A stretch of 64,000 nt of DNA from Styela clava (GCF_964204865.1 NC_135258.1:11089001-11153000); one strand, 5' to 3'; shown: positions 1-14,686, numbered from the stretch's first letter. The notes: generated by a model not told the origin, from the sequence alone. Numbers and translations: made by a program.

Positions 1-586
1 AAAAAAAAATTATTTTCGCGGTATTGTTTTTTCTGAATTGCCATATACTTTGTAAAAAATAACTCTTTGCATTCCAGGTAATCGCATGCTATCAACGATG
101 AATAACACAATTGATACGGTCGCTAAGCAAATAACTTCCTATTAGGCTATATGGGTTTTCGCAGGTTTGTAGCCCAACCGAGTCTCGAAGTAAGAAGGTA
201 TGTGCGCACATATAGACGGGCAAGTAGCATCCATCTGTAACAACTGGCGTAATGAAATCGCAAATATTAGATTTTATAATTTTATACCGGTTCAATTTCG
301 GGTATAATAACAATATTATGTGCGTAAAAACAAGTAAAAAAGAAAGACAACGTATCCATTGGCTAGAAATATTCACAACCTAATAGTTACCACAAAAATA
401 AAAATAAAACGGCAAATCATTTCTCCGTCTGTATGATCGGTCAGCTAAGCTTGAATATATCTAACTATGAGTTTACTTAGTTGGATATAAAGAAAACTTA
501 ATGTCATCAACCACTTAAAGCGATGTATTTCGTTGACGTCAAATAGAACCATTTCATCGTACAACGGTCATAGTGTTTGTCTAACG

Positions 587-2153
587 CAGGGGTCACCAAA
601 CTTTTCTGACCGCGGGCCGGGTATGACTCAAACTGTGTTGAAACGGGCCGGATGAATATTCTTGTCAATGCAATATAATAAATTTGGGAACAAAAGTTGG
701 GAAATCCATTCAACAATACATCTTCTACATTTCTGAAGACTTGATTCAAATTCTATCTATATCGCAATCAGGAACATCCTAGGAAAACAAATATGAAAGA
801 TTTCAATATCTAAACAACTATCCTGAGTTTAGCTGGTATCAAAACGTTTCTGTCGTGAATTAGGAATTTTCAAAATCCGCATTTTCGCGCCAAAAAATGT
901 ACGCATCATGTCTGCTAAGTACCGTTATGCAGTGTTAGAAAACCGCTCATAAAAACGACTACGGACTGCTTGCTGTAGCTTAGAATTCCATGAAATTTTG
1001 ACATAATTTAGATAAAATAAACATCTATTATCTGGTATTTGATTTTTTTCATTAGCGCATAAATTTCCCAACATTCGACGCTTCCCAAAATTACGCTCCA
1101 GTTATATGTAGTGCAAATTAATGATATTGTCTATGGACACCAATAACTTTTATATATATGTACGTGTGAATTTCCTTCCTAATTTGATACTTACCAATTT
1201 TTATGAAGTTTGCACAATCAGAACATCGTTAAATAGTACTCACAATGAACCACTGTCAAACTATCATGCACAAAAACTCCAGCGTTTATTTGTGACGATC
1301 TTTCGGCGGTGTCAATGACCGTTGCCAGAATAAAATCCAGAAATAGTCTCAATATTCCATAGATGTGACGCACATCGAAATATTAGTGAATAATATGTGT
1401 TCTTTTTTCCTATTTATTACAATTCTTATCAAAAAGTAATACAATCCTTATGGAAAAAATTGGCCTGTCGGGTGGTACTAAAGTTCCGATATTTCCGTTA
1501 TTACTTGACCGTTTTTTATAAACTTGGTATTGTTTTCTATTTTCACTCAGATCTATCCACTGACGCAGTTTTTATTTATATCGGAGTTAGTGTGACTTGT
1601 GAAATTGGAGCAGTACGCGAGGGATTACAGTACTGTTAGCGCAAAATGCACATTCGATGTTTATTTTAGCACAAGAAACGTAAACAGTTTCGTCGAAAGC
1701 ACGCGCTACGAGTGTACAAGTGCATTTTTCTCAGAAAACGTTGCGTACCGGTAAAGAATTTTAGCTTATTATGTCACAGCTATTCCTAGACTAATTTTTC
1801 CTTACTACTATTAAAACTACAACTCCTAAGGACGCAAATGATGATTGACTTATTTGATTCATACTTAAATTTCCGAAACACAACCAAAAACTAACGAATA
1901 GCATTTAAAGTCGCAAAAACGAAATATTGTTTACAACCACGACTGAAAATCTATCAGGGTGAAAAAAGTGTCCGAGCGGAAGCGAAAAGACCTATTAATA
2001 CGTCACGTTTTTGCATCTTGCTGATTGGCCAATGTTACGAATTAAACAAGGAAGACGATGCACGGGAAAATCTCCCTTGGAAACATATTTAGCAATTTTT
2101 GCGTGTTATTGCGGGCCGGATCCGGCCCGCGGGCCGTAGTTTGGTGACCCCTG
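587..2153. mobile_element. Non-autonomous hAT-like DNA transposon (1567 bp)
   Basis: The element begins CAGGGGTCACCAAAC and ends with its reverse complement GTTTGGTGACCCCTG. It is flanked by a perfect 8-bp direct repeat GTCTAACG at 579-586 and 2154-2161. An 8-bp duplication with CAGGG-type ends is characteristic of the hAT superfamily. Sub-terminal GC-rich CGGGCCGG tracts lie inside both ends. No transposase-sized reading frame is present, so it would depend on a transposase supplied elsewhere. The right half (about 1700-2090) is related, in inverted orientation, to sequence at about 58790-59215. Confidence 0.9.
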
Positions 2154-4397
2154 GTCTAACGTATCAAAAACATGTTTGGTATTACGATTTATTCATAATA
2201 TACCTTGAAATATATCTAGGGTCACATGGGAATGACTAATCCATATCGATGTGTAATGTTGAATATTAACACTTTTCTAAAACCCAAGATAGTTACAAAA
2301 TTAGTATCAATTATATTACAACATTGTGGTAAGGATTATGCGTTTACATATGTGTGATTTCAAAATGTATGGTTCTGCGTTCAAAAATGATGCTCAAAAT
2401 TAATAATGTCAAACATTTCCCCAAATTCGTCTCAACTTTTGCTAGGACATCGCGATATCGCAAACATGCGCCGCCAGATGGTGTGAAAGTGTCATAATCT
2501 ACAAAATATTTCATCTTCTGCAGCTTCATAATTGTACTGTTTATCGGCCAGCATCACGATACCCGCCTTTTTGCATGAGCAAATCTGTACCGAAACAGAG
2601 CCATTGCAGAATTGTGTTTACTCCATTGAAATCTTCTGTTGTTAAAATGCTGTTATATTTTGAATAAAGTCTATAACATGTCAAGTTGATGATGTGATGA
2701 AGTCTATAACATGTCAAGTTAACATTCACACCTTTCACCAAATACTGGAGAGACTTCGTTGAGGAAAACATATGTTAATGATGACATATAAACTGAAGTT
2801 TGAAGCGTTATTCTCTACCCTACAAGATACTTAGTTTGTTGCTAACATAACATTTCGTAAATGTATCGCGCAAAAGTTTTTATTTTGCATTCCGGGTGGT
2901 GTATGATATATTTACGTGACATTTATAACTTTTAGATAACTGTTTGATCTGTCTCGATAAATATGAAAGTGATGCATTATTAGCTGGCTTTATTAGTTCA
3001 TAGTAGAGAATAAACTAAACACAAATGAAGGTTTTTCAATTGAAAATGAGTTGAAGGGTATTTTCAAGGCTCTTGTCTATCACCTAGTGCATTTTTATTC
3101 ACAAAGAAATCCCAAATTTCTACAACTTCAGTATATTTAGAAACTACGCCTCATTGCGGTTTTTTTTTTTTTGTGGTAAAATGACAGAAACGGAAATCGA
3201 CAAAATTAAACTTCAATCGGCATATTTTATTATAATCATGAACACTCATCATGAACATGGATTATAACTGCGACCAATGCTGCCCTTATATACATTTCTA
3301 TTGCTCTATTAAAAACAATGAAGGTTATTTTTGCCCATATGTTACTCTTATATTCCAAACATGAACCTCATCAACAAAACCTCGCTTCGCCTTAGGCAAA
3401 AGATTTATTATTGCTTGTAATTGCCCCAGATTCTTTCGGCTGATCGCTTTGCAGTTGATTTAATAATTCATTCAACTTCAAACCAGTCTTTATTTTACAA
3501 TAATTTATTTAATTGTATGGACTTCCTTCGTGATCTCACGCATTATGATCAATTCACTCAATCAGTCAAATCTCGTACTTAAGATCATAAATTTGCATCC
3601 AGAGATGCATTGAGATAAACAAAAGTCTTGATGTGTTCTTGTGTTTGGGACAATTGTTGAACTTTAACCTTCAGGTGCTTCCCGTTCCAGAAAGCAAGCA
3701 TCAACGAAGGTTGGTTATCCTTACTCGGCGAATATTATTTAAATGCATACTTCTCATTTATAAGTTGTAATAATAACGATATCAAATTCATAATAGATTT
3801 TTTACAATATAAATTCACCACTTAAAACTTCCACTTAGGGCAACCAATAAAACAAATACCATGGTTTAGGGTGTAGACGATATGTTAATCGTTGGTTTAG
3901 ACCTAAGCTATACAATAACATATAATTTGTCTCGTAGACTTTCAATTAGGATTGCTGGGGTTTGAATTTTGAACTTCTCCTTTTTATTATCGATTGTTAC
4001 ATCAATATTAGGCCAAATTTAGCTTTCCCGACGCCCGACATTTATCGAGTTATTCATGTTTCAAATTATGGCAACTATCATATTGTGAAACACATATCGA
4101 TTGCAAGCTTCATTTGAATCATTAATGATTTATATGATATATATATGATACAACTATATTTTAAAAATGGGTAAATATTTTATACTGACAGTTTATCGAT
4201 ATTGCAACTCGTCAGTATTGGTGATATCAAATACTCACCAATGCCTTAATTCACAAAAATGTTTGAATAAGCTACCAAATGAATCTGTTGAAATTAAATT
4301 AGTTTAAATTAGAATAAGCGGTATCATCTGCGGTTGCTTGCTAGTCTCATACCGGTACCCTTCCCCTATTGGTTGAGTGCTCGGGATCTTGCTTTGA

Positions 4398-4418
4398 GCA
4401 AGCTTATATAAAGCTTGC
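4398..4418. repeat. Short palindrome around a TATA-like core
   Basis: GCAAGCTT and AAGCTTGC flank an ATAT-A core, so a TATATAAA-like box sits inside an 8-bp-arm inverted repeat. No reading frame downstream supports calling it a promoter. Confidence 0.4.
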
Positions 4419-7400
4419 AAGTACGTATTAACAACATATATTCATTGATTTATGTCATCAATGCAAGTATTGAGGCCACAAATCATGTTACATAAGTTAT
4501 GTTGTTATCATCCAATCTCACAAATTTATAAACAAAAAATCTGGTTTTCTGCTTAAAAAAGCAAAATATGGTAGGTGATTCTAAACCCAGTTCCACGTGT
4601 AAACTATTAAGTTCTGTTACATATTCATAGAAGTTTAAAAAATATGATACCAATAACAAGCACAAAATATCACAATCTTGTTTCTCAATTATTCTAACGT
4701 ACAGATATTTTAGTTTCCGAACATATGCTAGGTGATCGGATCCACCTAGCCTAAAAGCAAAATTGCATTTTGTAATTAGATCCATCCATTGGCAATATAG
4801 CAAAATGACTGTAAAGCTTAATTGAAATTCATAGTAATTGTTTTAAAGATTTTTTGAACACAGATGTAAAAACAACAGGATTCAAATGCACAAATGGTCC
4901 CAGGCTACGACAGGATGATGTCAATCGACAAAACTGTCCATTTGGAATGGAGAATATTAAAAAGTTATTACCGAATAACTCCTTTTAAAGGTCGAAATGG
5001 AATTTCCGGCGCTAAATATCATGACGTCATCATGGTGACCACTTAGAGAAACTCTAAGTTATGAATGAGTCGACGCAGCTCCCAAAATAAAAATACGTTC
5101 ACGCATCATGAAGAAGTCAACATGTCTTCCAGTTATGGATAAATATTACATTACAAATAACTCGTTCTCGATATAAAGCTTATTGCATTTATATAAATAT
5201 TAAATATATATATTCAAGGAATTACGGTAACATCGAAGTTGTTCGTACCGTGTGCTACGGTAAGGCAATACGTAGATGCCACAGGTAACCAAGTCAGACT
5301 GTAAGAGATTTAAAATATGTTTTCTTGCAACAAGTCGGAGTTTAACGATTAGTTTCTATCACTGATTAGATGAAGATTTTTGTTGAAGTTGGCGTGAATG
5401 TTTATTGTCGTGGTTAGTAGCATGCTTAAGCTGAAATAGTCAGAAGCAGCAACAATTTTCAGCTTTGGAAAGTTATTCAAACCTATGCCTTAATTATTCT
5501 CATTTGTTTGATTAGACTGTGTTAGGAAATTCGCACATTTAGAAAGTATTAGGTAAAATGATTGCTCAGACTGCCAAGGAGCCCAATAAAAACGATGAAA
5601 TCTGTACAGAAGTTCGTTGCTACGAACCAATGGTTATCCGAGGGTACGTAGAACATTTTGTAATTTTGAGGAAGCCTACCGGTATAACTTACTGTTCATG
5701 TATCTGTGCATTGCCCATACCCATGCCCATATTGGAATATGTTACATTCCTATCACTGTGAATATTATTTAAACCGAATATAATACCAAGTAAAAATAAA
5801 ACAATTCCAGTCTGATATCCACAAGACGGTTTGTACAGCTCTGTTCGCAGTACGCATAAACTAACTACACTGTCTTCAGATTGCTAGTTGCCACTCAAGC
5901 AGTCAGATTTCACAGCGTATTGGCTAAATGTAGTTGCCATATTTTCTACCAGCATATCCAAACAAATAATCGGAAATAAATAAATCAACAAAACTATATA
6001 AAGTATGCGATAATCAGAATAATTTCATTTTGAAGTAGTTCAATATAAATGAAAATCGTCAATGGTAGAAAAGAGATGACACAACCTTAAAACGATTAAA
6101 TTAATGGTCTAGTCTAGTTTCACCAATCGGACAGTAGCGTTTTACTCTCTGGGCGTTTGTCAAAAGTCCAATTTAAAACGATATAAAACGAGCCAAGAAT
6201 GCAATTACATTATAGACAAAAAAGAAATTTAAAAGCCAGGAACTTGTTTTCATCCGAGTTTGATGAACATACATCATGTTTCAGTTTCCGTTTTTCTAAT
6301 TTGATTACCACAAAGAGGGTTAGGCAGTTGGCTACTTATCGATTACCATGCGTTTGGCAGGGTTTTTAGTAGTCGAAACGATTGTTCTGGACATGCGATT
6401 TTTAGAGGGTTCTCTCAGACTTACCCTTTGTATCTTATATGTTAGATTAACCTTCATTTGAAACTCATAAGAGTAGAGAGAAATGCCACAATGCCGAGTA
6501 CGCTGTTATCCGGACAGGTAGAAAAAGAATAAAATGTAATCGCTATCTCTGGAGTTCAGTGAATTTCTAAACTCTTCGTCAAGATAACGAGACCTCTCAC
6601 TTACATTGGAATTCAATGTTTGATTCATCTTTATTTAAAACATCGTGGTGTTTGGTGTTCCATTACATTTTGAGTTCATTTTGAAGATGTTTTTTTCGTT
6701 CAACAAATTAGTGATGTAATTGAATTGTTGATGTTGTGAAATGATTTTATAATGCATGCAATGTTTTTGCATCCCAAGAACTGCAATTTTGGAAAAGATG
6801 ATTTTCGCTACCTAAGCGCTCAATATGTTAAAAGCTTCTCAATTAATTTGATATAAAAGCTAAAAATAATATTATAGATACTGGACGGCGCCGAATTCAG
6901 ACGGTAACTCCATTAATATTAATAATTAATGTTCATTGAATAAAAACAAACATGTTATCACGTAAAACCATGATTTATCGATATCAATATTTACACCATA
7001 TGTTGAATTTTATTCAGTTATGTTTTTTCTATTACCAAAGAGTCGGAACATAAACGGCTGATGATTATAAAATGCTTATAGAATTTACGTTCATTGCTTC
7101 GGAACGAGTTGGAGAATTAAGGGATAGTTAAACGTACATATGAATGGAATGCTTAGTAAATAAGGAAACGTTCTGCCCAGTGCATCGAATAAAAACTAAG
7201 TCGAATTAGTTCAGATCTAAATCTCTTTAAAAAGTTTAAAAAATATTCAGTTTGAAATATGTTGAATATTGCCATTTTGGAGTCAGTTGTTTGTTGGTGT
7301 TATAATTAGTGTCAAGCATATCAAAAAAAAAATTGAAGCATTTGTGAATGAGGCATACATGAAAGTCCATCTGGATTGTAAGTGAGTCGACCTGACTCTG

Positions 7401-10400
7401 GCACGCAAAATTTTGAATAGCAGACTGGATAAAAATTGGAACCATCGCTTAAATAAGACGTGTGTTTGAAGGTTGAGGATTTGGTTTCAACGTTGGGTTG
7501 CAGTGTTATAAAAACTTGTCAGCGAGATGTCGCAAGCTCCATTAAATTAAAAAAACACAAACGATTAAATTCGGCCCTACTGTAGGATATATTAAACGGG
7601 AATACAAGAATATATGCCAAACCGGGTTTAAACAACAAGTTAATATTTTCAACACTGTTTCAGAGTTAACCTTTTCATGTCGGTTCGGGAAACAAATCAG
7701 CTAAACGGGGCCGGAATCAGTCAAACGAGTTAATTATGAGTTTATATTTACAGTTAACAAGGAAATAAATGGTTGGGTTTTGTTTTTGTTATAATCCCAA
7801 CAGGATATGTATAGAAAATCGTGTAAAATCTAGATGAATTTTGCAGTTATTGTGTGTAGAATTTTATTAAATAATTTTTTCGAAATAGAATAAAACCATA
7901 ATGGTAGTTATAATTGAATAAATCATGTACGATTTTTCACTAAATAAATAGCAATGGTGTTCTAAATGTTGTACTTAAGTCTATATATTTACGCCTGTTT
8001 TGGGTCGAATTACACAAATATTAAAAGTAAACTATTGCATTGTTTGAAAACAAATTTGAAAGAAGTATATCAATACAAACCATAATGCCTGCGGAAATTA
8101 GTCAGTTACACTCATAAGGCCCTGTCTATTTTAATTCTTTGTGTTTGTTTCTTCATTCCATTGTACTGTGTGGATGTTTTCGTTAGTTTTGTTCACAAAC
8201 GATATGATATACAGATGGCTGTTTTGATATTGTCAGTAGTGACTGTGGAAAAACAGGAAATATTCTGTTTACATCCTTGTTTTCATTAATTAATCCAATT
8301 TTGTGAGGCGCGGTATTCACCGTCGCTTAATTGTTTTCCATACGGTAGTTTGCGACCGATCCAAATTTGCGTTTTGGGATATAACCTCCGCGTTTTCTGG
8401 TTCAAGTCAGATGCTGCAATTTAGTGAGTCTTGTGTGCATAAAGTTGCAGAGACCTTCCATTAAGGAAGTTATAGAACTAACAGTTTTTACCGATTTCTT
8501 TAGATTTACTCGCAGTTGCTATGTGGGAAATCCAGGCAATTATTTTTACAACAAGTTAAATGTTTCTTCAACACTTGCCAAATATTTAGTTATTCATTAG
8601 TGATTTTATTGGTAAAAAATATTAAATATTAAATGTTGTTTTAAATTATTGTATAAATACAGTTATTTGTTTTATTATTTTAAAACGATGTGCTGAACAA
8701 TAACGAATAATTAGCAATTTTTGCGTTGTTGGAAAATCGATATGCAGAAAAGAGCACATTAAATGAGCGATGTACCATACGTTTTTTTAGTTTATTGAAA
8801 CTCTCTGTAAATCGTATTTCAGCAGCAAAAACGCTTATTCAGTGGAAAGCAAATTAATGTTTCAAGATTATATATGCATATATATGCAAAATTTGTGGTA
8901 AGAATAATATTTTCATCATCTGTTTTACTAGAATTTCTGCTGCTTATGCGAAGAAGATATACAGATATATTTACAAAATCTTAGCTCTTGGCGATTCGTG
9001 ATTCAATTGTTCACATCACACGTATATCGCTACATATTGTTTAACAGTAAATCTAAGTTAAATATTGCAGTCACATTGTCGCAACTCGCGGTGACTAAAA
9101 TTTCTTTTTCGAAGAAAATTGGTTTATTAAACAACAAGCAGAGAAATTGCAAAAGTTAATGATGAAAAGATGTTCATATGGATATTTTTTTAATATTCTC
9201 AAAACACTTGCGCATTGCTCACCTTGGCCGAAAACTGTGTTAAATCATTTTACTATTGGATTATCGGTGATTATTGATTTTAGGCATTCGCTATTGATTA
9301 GCACATTTGCATGAGTTTGTAATTGTTAATGTCCGCTTTAATGTGAAAGACGAAGGTTTTGATAAATTACCCGTTCTAGCAGACGATTTTTTTCCATAGA
9401 TGTGATAAACTTCAGCTGGATTTCCGTTTTTATTTATTTTTTTTTTCAAGACTGTTTTGGGATGCTCCAGCTAAAGTTTGAGAATTTATCCAGTCTTGGA
9501 GAAGTTTTTCAAATATTTTTCTACGTTGGAAATTTTCCCAACGGCAGTCATTTTTTTTGTTATTTTGTGCTGTATTAGTTTTGAATATTCACGAAAGCGT
9601 GTACGAGCGTTACGTTTTGCCCCGAATATAAATGTAGCTATCCTCCATTCCTCCGAATCTATCTGAGTCATTGCATGTGTAAACAATAGGTATATGTAAT
9701 GTTGTTAGTTATATTTACCTAATTTTTTCAACTCATCAGCGTTTACTTCATTGATACAAATAAACTGGTTCGGATTGTATCCGGGAAATACCGACCCCTC
9801 GTACCTGTAAACGTACCCCTATGGCCTCGGTGTTCTTAAAGTAGGATTTGAAGCAGAAATCGCCAGCAGTGGAAATTCTTCTTTAAACTTGGTGCGTCAC
9901 GAATATGTTTCAACGTCGAAAAACTGAAACCTTGATTTGGGCCTATTGTCAAATGTTGCTTTCAGACCATGCGTATTCTGAGATTCGTTGAAATTAATTA
10001 CTTTAAAAAAGAATTTATAATAATTATTATTCACGTTTTTAAAAGTTTTATTGGAACCTGTGGTGCTTGGAAAATAGATAAGAATATTTATGGTTTGTGC
10101 GTTCTGATACTAAATTTCCGAGCCTCGTTCAACATGATTAATTTTTATTTAATATTAGATTATGTTCCCATTCCAATGACTCATAATATTATTTGTCAAA
10201 CAAATTTTACGATCAAATAATCATGTATCAAAATATTCAAATAACAATTATTGATTTTTGCATATATATCTGAGTTTATATCTGGCATAATTCCTATTTT
10301 ATTTTTGAATATACATTTTGAAAAGCACTGGATTTTATTATTGATCTGTAGAAAAAAAAATCACAAATGGTTAAAATCTTCTGACGTAGGTTCCCACGTC

Positions 10401-11226
10401 AATATACTAAATATTAATCATATTGTCTATTACTTTAAAAACTAATAATCGAGTCACGCATTTTTTCCAAATTTAATTTCGTTTGTAAAAACATCGACGA
10501 AAAGGACGAGGAACGAGGACGAGGATGAGAAAAATTCGTAAAAATACACTCACACTAACTATCAACTTTCCATGAGTCTTCAAGTCTTCTCTGGGTTGAA
10601 AAACAAAATATAAAATATGTTTCGTTTTTTTATATTTGTATTAATTTACCATTGTGATGGAAAATACAAAATAAGCAAAATCAACAATTTAAAAGTATAC
10701 CAACACTAATTTGGAACATAAAGGCATTTTACCAACTCGAAGTTTTTTGTATTCGAAACCTATCTCATGTATTGTTATGGCAATTTGCAAGCTAGATCGA
10801 ACTATTTTAAATCTATCTGAGCAGTCAAAACAGATGGCAAGTTGAGAATTTTTATGGTTATAAATGGCGCAAATGGATTTTCTAATGTCAAAAATCACAT
10901 CGGGATGTTTTCGTGGAACGAATTGCGTGACTAATTCAACGAGAACTGTAATTGAGTTCCGTGAATACGGCATAAATGGCAAAATATTGTATGCGAATAG
11001 GACCTCCGTATTCTATACTTTGAAGGAGACTATAATGAGTCAAACGTAGCTATCGAGCACGGACTTTATACTATCAGAACTCGGGATTCGCATTGCCATG
11101 TCATAATTCAAGCTACGATCTGGTAAAAGTTATGACGGGGTTTACAATACCTGGTTCTAATTCGAACCTAATAATTTGGTTCTAATTTGCACGATAATAT
11201 AAGCTTGAATACTACGCAAAAATACG

Positions 11227-11266
11227 CGAATGTTATACTCGAATTGTAGTTCGAGTATAACATTCG
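11227..11266. repeat. Perfect 17-bp inverted repeat (hairpin)
   Basis: The arm CGAATGTTATACTCGAA is followed by a 6-nt spacer and its exact reverse complement. It lies in gene-poor DNA and is not followed by a T tract. It may be the core of a fold-back element, but no target duplication was seen. Confidence 0.8.
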
Positions 11267-12468
11267 TTCTCCGCAGAAGCGCGACAATGGGTGGATGTGC
11301 GGTCTAATAATACATAGAATTGCATCACATCGATATATTCCATACGGAAGTTTATTTTGATTTTTTGATAAGAAAATAGCAAGTCGAGTTAACGTTGCTT
11401 GAAGAAGTGTTCATATGAACATCCAAATTATGTTCGCATAATATATTCTCAATATAAGTTTATTAACTGAACTATGCCAAAATATGTGTTGTAATCTTTT
11501 GAAGTTTTGACTTGATATTTTTGCGGTTGCAATTTTTGCATACGCAAGTCTTATTTGAGAATCACTCAATAAGGGAAATTCTCGAGACTCATAACTCGTA
11601 TATTTATTACTTAGCGTACAGTGGACGTTAAAGCATTTTGACCCTAAAGTGCGCTCATAATGTACGCTCCTTTACTTGAAAAGTGAAAAATATTTGATTC
11701 AGTTCTCTTTGAACCATCACGGATAAGTACGACCGTAAAATTTTCTTAAACTCATTACCACACAAAAATATTGATTTCAATATTCTCTCCAATCATTAGG
11801 AACGAACGTTTCCTTCATTTCTTGGTGAAATCTGATCTTGAATCTTGTTAAAATGGACTTTGCTGTGCACCAATGACAAAGCTGGCGATTAATTGTCTCT
11901 GATAACGCCATATGAAAAAGAATTTATTATTTATGAATAGAAATTACATGATGAACCACGAAAAACCAAGTCACATGCAACGATCGAATAGCGATAAACG
12001 ACACACCAAGTGCAATAATAAATTGATAATTAAATTTTGACATAAATGCATGAATATGCAAAAAAATCGGCCTAGGAATGGTGAAATATGACAGATTCCA
12101 AGCCAATAAAGAAATCAGAATAACACTCAAGGGGATATCGTGACATTTCGGTTGAATATAATATAAGTAGAACACATCGAATTTCACTCTTCAGTCATTG
12201 AGGGTAGGTATATTTGAGCGAACATAACGCAACAAATCAATTTTTTTTTAACTTTTAACCAATTAAGCTTCAAATTTCGCAGATTTAAATAAACTTTATC
12301 AAATCAGATTTATACCGCTATCTTTAAAATAAAATAACCTAAACTATTATATTATTCAGAATTTAGATTTTAGATTGAAAACTTTCATATTTAACTTATC
12401 ACTATCAAAGGAAGTGCTATACTTTGTAGTTAGGCCTCAGCGAAAAAATTCAGAATTCAAAAAACAAC

Positions 12469-14422
12469 ATGAAGTTTATGAATACAATTATGCTGATTGC
12501 AGTTATCTTCTTGGTCGGCTCCGAAATTACGGTTCAGCGGTGCGATGCCAAGTAAGTTTGTTTTGTTGTCATTTCTTCTTTCAATCAATTTTGTTTAAGC
12601 GTGTATCTTCACTCGCACTGCCAAAATATTAATTGTAATTTTACAAGAATTTAATTTGACATTTGAAAATAGGAAAACAAATCACTGTATTTAGTTATTC
12701 AGTATAGATTTACATTTTGCATTGACAAACAAACGATTTGAAAAAAAAATTCGAGTTTCAAAACTGTTTTCGTCGAGTCTTGGACTGAAGTTTGAACGGA
12801 CTAGTGTCCGCGTGCGTGAGTTGGAAACGCTGCACCCTACATAATTTCGAATACCAACTTTTGAACTTAATATAAACATTTATTTGAAAGATTCATGTTC
12901 ACGTGTTAAGATTCTATTATAACAATTCTTTGGGTAATAAAAATCAACCTGAATTTTATGTCTCTTTTATTTTATCCTCAGAAAAAAATATTTGTTTTTT
13001 ATTATAAAGGTGCAGTCATTACCGATGTCCAAAGAATGAGATTGCGGAAAAATACTCGGGTGAGTTTAAATCATATCACAGAAACCTGGCGACCAATATT
13101 CTAATTCTCTTTGAATCGTTACTACTCAAAGAATCATAATGAATTAGTCCTAGTAACCTCTGCCTTATTATGACTACAGAATTAGCAATACTTTTATTCC
13201 GTTTTAACTGGTATTCACCAGCCTCCACATTCTGTCAGTGCAGTTGTTTGAGGTGAGTGAACCTAAAAACTTTATATAGTAAATTTCATGTCAAAGAAAC
13301 ATTTTTTGAGAAGTTAAATATAAATACAAATAACTTTATTGGAGCCACAGTAGCGAGATATATAGTTTATGGCTAGAATATTCCAATAGGCAGCCCATGC
13401 TTAGTACTCCGCCTATGATGAATAAACTATTTCGTTATGTCAAATCAGACAAATTAAAGTTTTTCAATACCTAGGATGTTTAAAATTGAAATTTTACATG
13501 CGTCCCAGAGTTGCATTAACGCTCTCTTTTTGACTCCAGGCCCCAAAATACCAAGTCAGGTTCAATGAGAAAACATTTTTATTTTTCAAGCCCTAAAACG
13601 CCAATATAAGCTTAGGCAACTGATTTACCTACTTAATAGTTTTAACAACATGAGTTCAGAAATGAGGGTTCGAAAAAACATGTCCGATGTGAAACTTAGA
13701 ATTCTCAAGGCCATCACAGCTACTATAGATACAATACAAAACGTAGATAGTAATTTAATTCCATATAGTTTTTTCTGTGTCACTTTGCGTTTATAGAAGT
13801 TGAACTCATCGTTCAAATATATATAATAATTGAAGTGGGTCGTTGTACGATCATGTGTATGCATCATAAAAGAAATATATATTTCATAGTCGTATTTCGA
13901 CACTGATTGATAGATTCTCTTTAAATCTGATCTTCTGCGCAGTTTCCTTCTGTTTACATCAAAATATTTTGCTTTCTGTCAAAATACCGATAAGAATGAA
14001 CCAAGCTCAGAGGAATTTTAGGAAGACTTGCTAGGTCAATTTTGCATTGATATTGGCTTGACGTGGTGATAGGTTTGAACTGGAAACAGGTCATTGCAAC
14101 AATAAAAAAAAAGTTTTAAAACATTATTGAGGGGTTGTCATTGTTAAAACATTTTCAATTTTTGCAAAGCATGATATAAACTACAGTCCAGAGATGTTGA
14201 ATTTCCATCGGAAGCAAAATCGAAAGGGTTAATGTTGTTTCGACAGACACATATTGATGTATTCCGCGATTACCGCACTTTATTTTCTGATAACATAAGC
14301 CGCAGAGCATATAGATACATTGAGCCGATATTTCCAATTTTCATCTTATTTATTTTATATATAGATATGGTTCGTCGGATGTTGGATATAAAGAAAAGAG
14401 TCGACGAGAAACAACAATATGA
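12469..14422 (+). CDS. Small secreted cysteine-rich peptide, four exons (87 aa)
   Basis: Coding exons are 12469-12551, 13010-13059, 13180-13252 and 14365-14422. All introns are GT..AG and the phases (2, 1, 2) match at every junction, giving 87 residues. The product starts with a hydrophobic signal peptide (MKFMNTIMLIAVIFLVGS, residues 1-18, cleavage probably before or near RCDA). The mature part has six cysteines: three clustered at the start (RCDAKC and HYRC) and three in a CQCSC cluster, followed by a basic hydrophilic tail (KEKSRRETTI). I do not recognise a family. Size, signal and cysteine pattern suggest an extracellular peptide stabilised by disulfides, for example a hormone-, defence- or venom-like scaffold, but that is only inference. 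An AATAAA lies at 14681-14686, about 260 nt past the stop. No TATA box is obvious upstream. Confidence 0.62.
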
Positions 14423-14680
14423 CAATTACTTTGATTACTAATGACTACTCTTTGCAATACTAAAAATGACTTAAAATTACCGTGAATTGGCCGAAATTGA
14501 AACTTCTAATTTTACATATTTTTCTATTTGAGATTCACTTCAAAAATTGATTTGCAATCTTTTTATGACCAATGAATTTCTTCACAATTTTATTTGCTAT
14601 TGTTACAGGCTTGTGTGTTTTTGAATTCCATCGACATGTCATTCTTTTGTTTGTTTCGACATGAAAACTTAATCTCCAAG

Positions 14681-14686
14681 AATAAA
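14681..14686 (+). terminator. Polyadenylation signal of the small secreted peptide gene
   Basis: AATAAA about 260 nt downstream of the TGA stop. It is the first canonical hexamer after the gene. Confidence 0.4.

Larger units (their letters stand above)
2162..12468. other. Gene-poor AT-rich stretch
   Basis: I find no supported gene here. Reading frames are all under about 100 codons, lack recognisable domains, and do not join across plausible splice sites. The only notable structures are a short palindrome around a TATA-like core near 4.4 kb and a longer palindrome near 11.2 kb. A short open frame starting at 5558 was considered and not accepted. Confidence 0.5.

Noticed and set aside
5558-5761. 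Open frame starting MIAQTAKEPNKNDE with a possible donor (GTACGT) at about 5645
   Set aside because: Looks faintly exon-like, but no downstream exon in matching phase and no recognisable domain were found.
9478-9686. Overlapping open frames on both strands
   Set aside because: Only 60-66 codons, no domain and no splice partners; mutual shadows.
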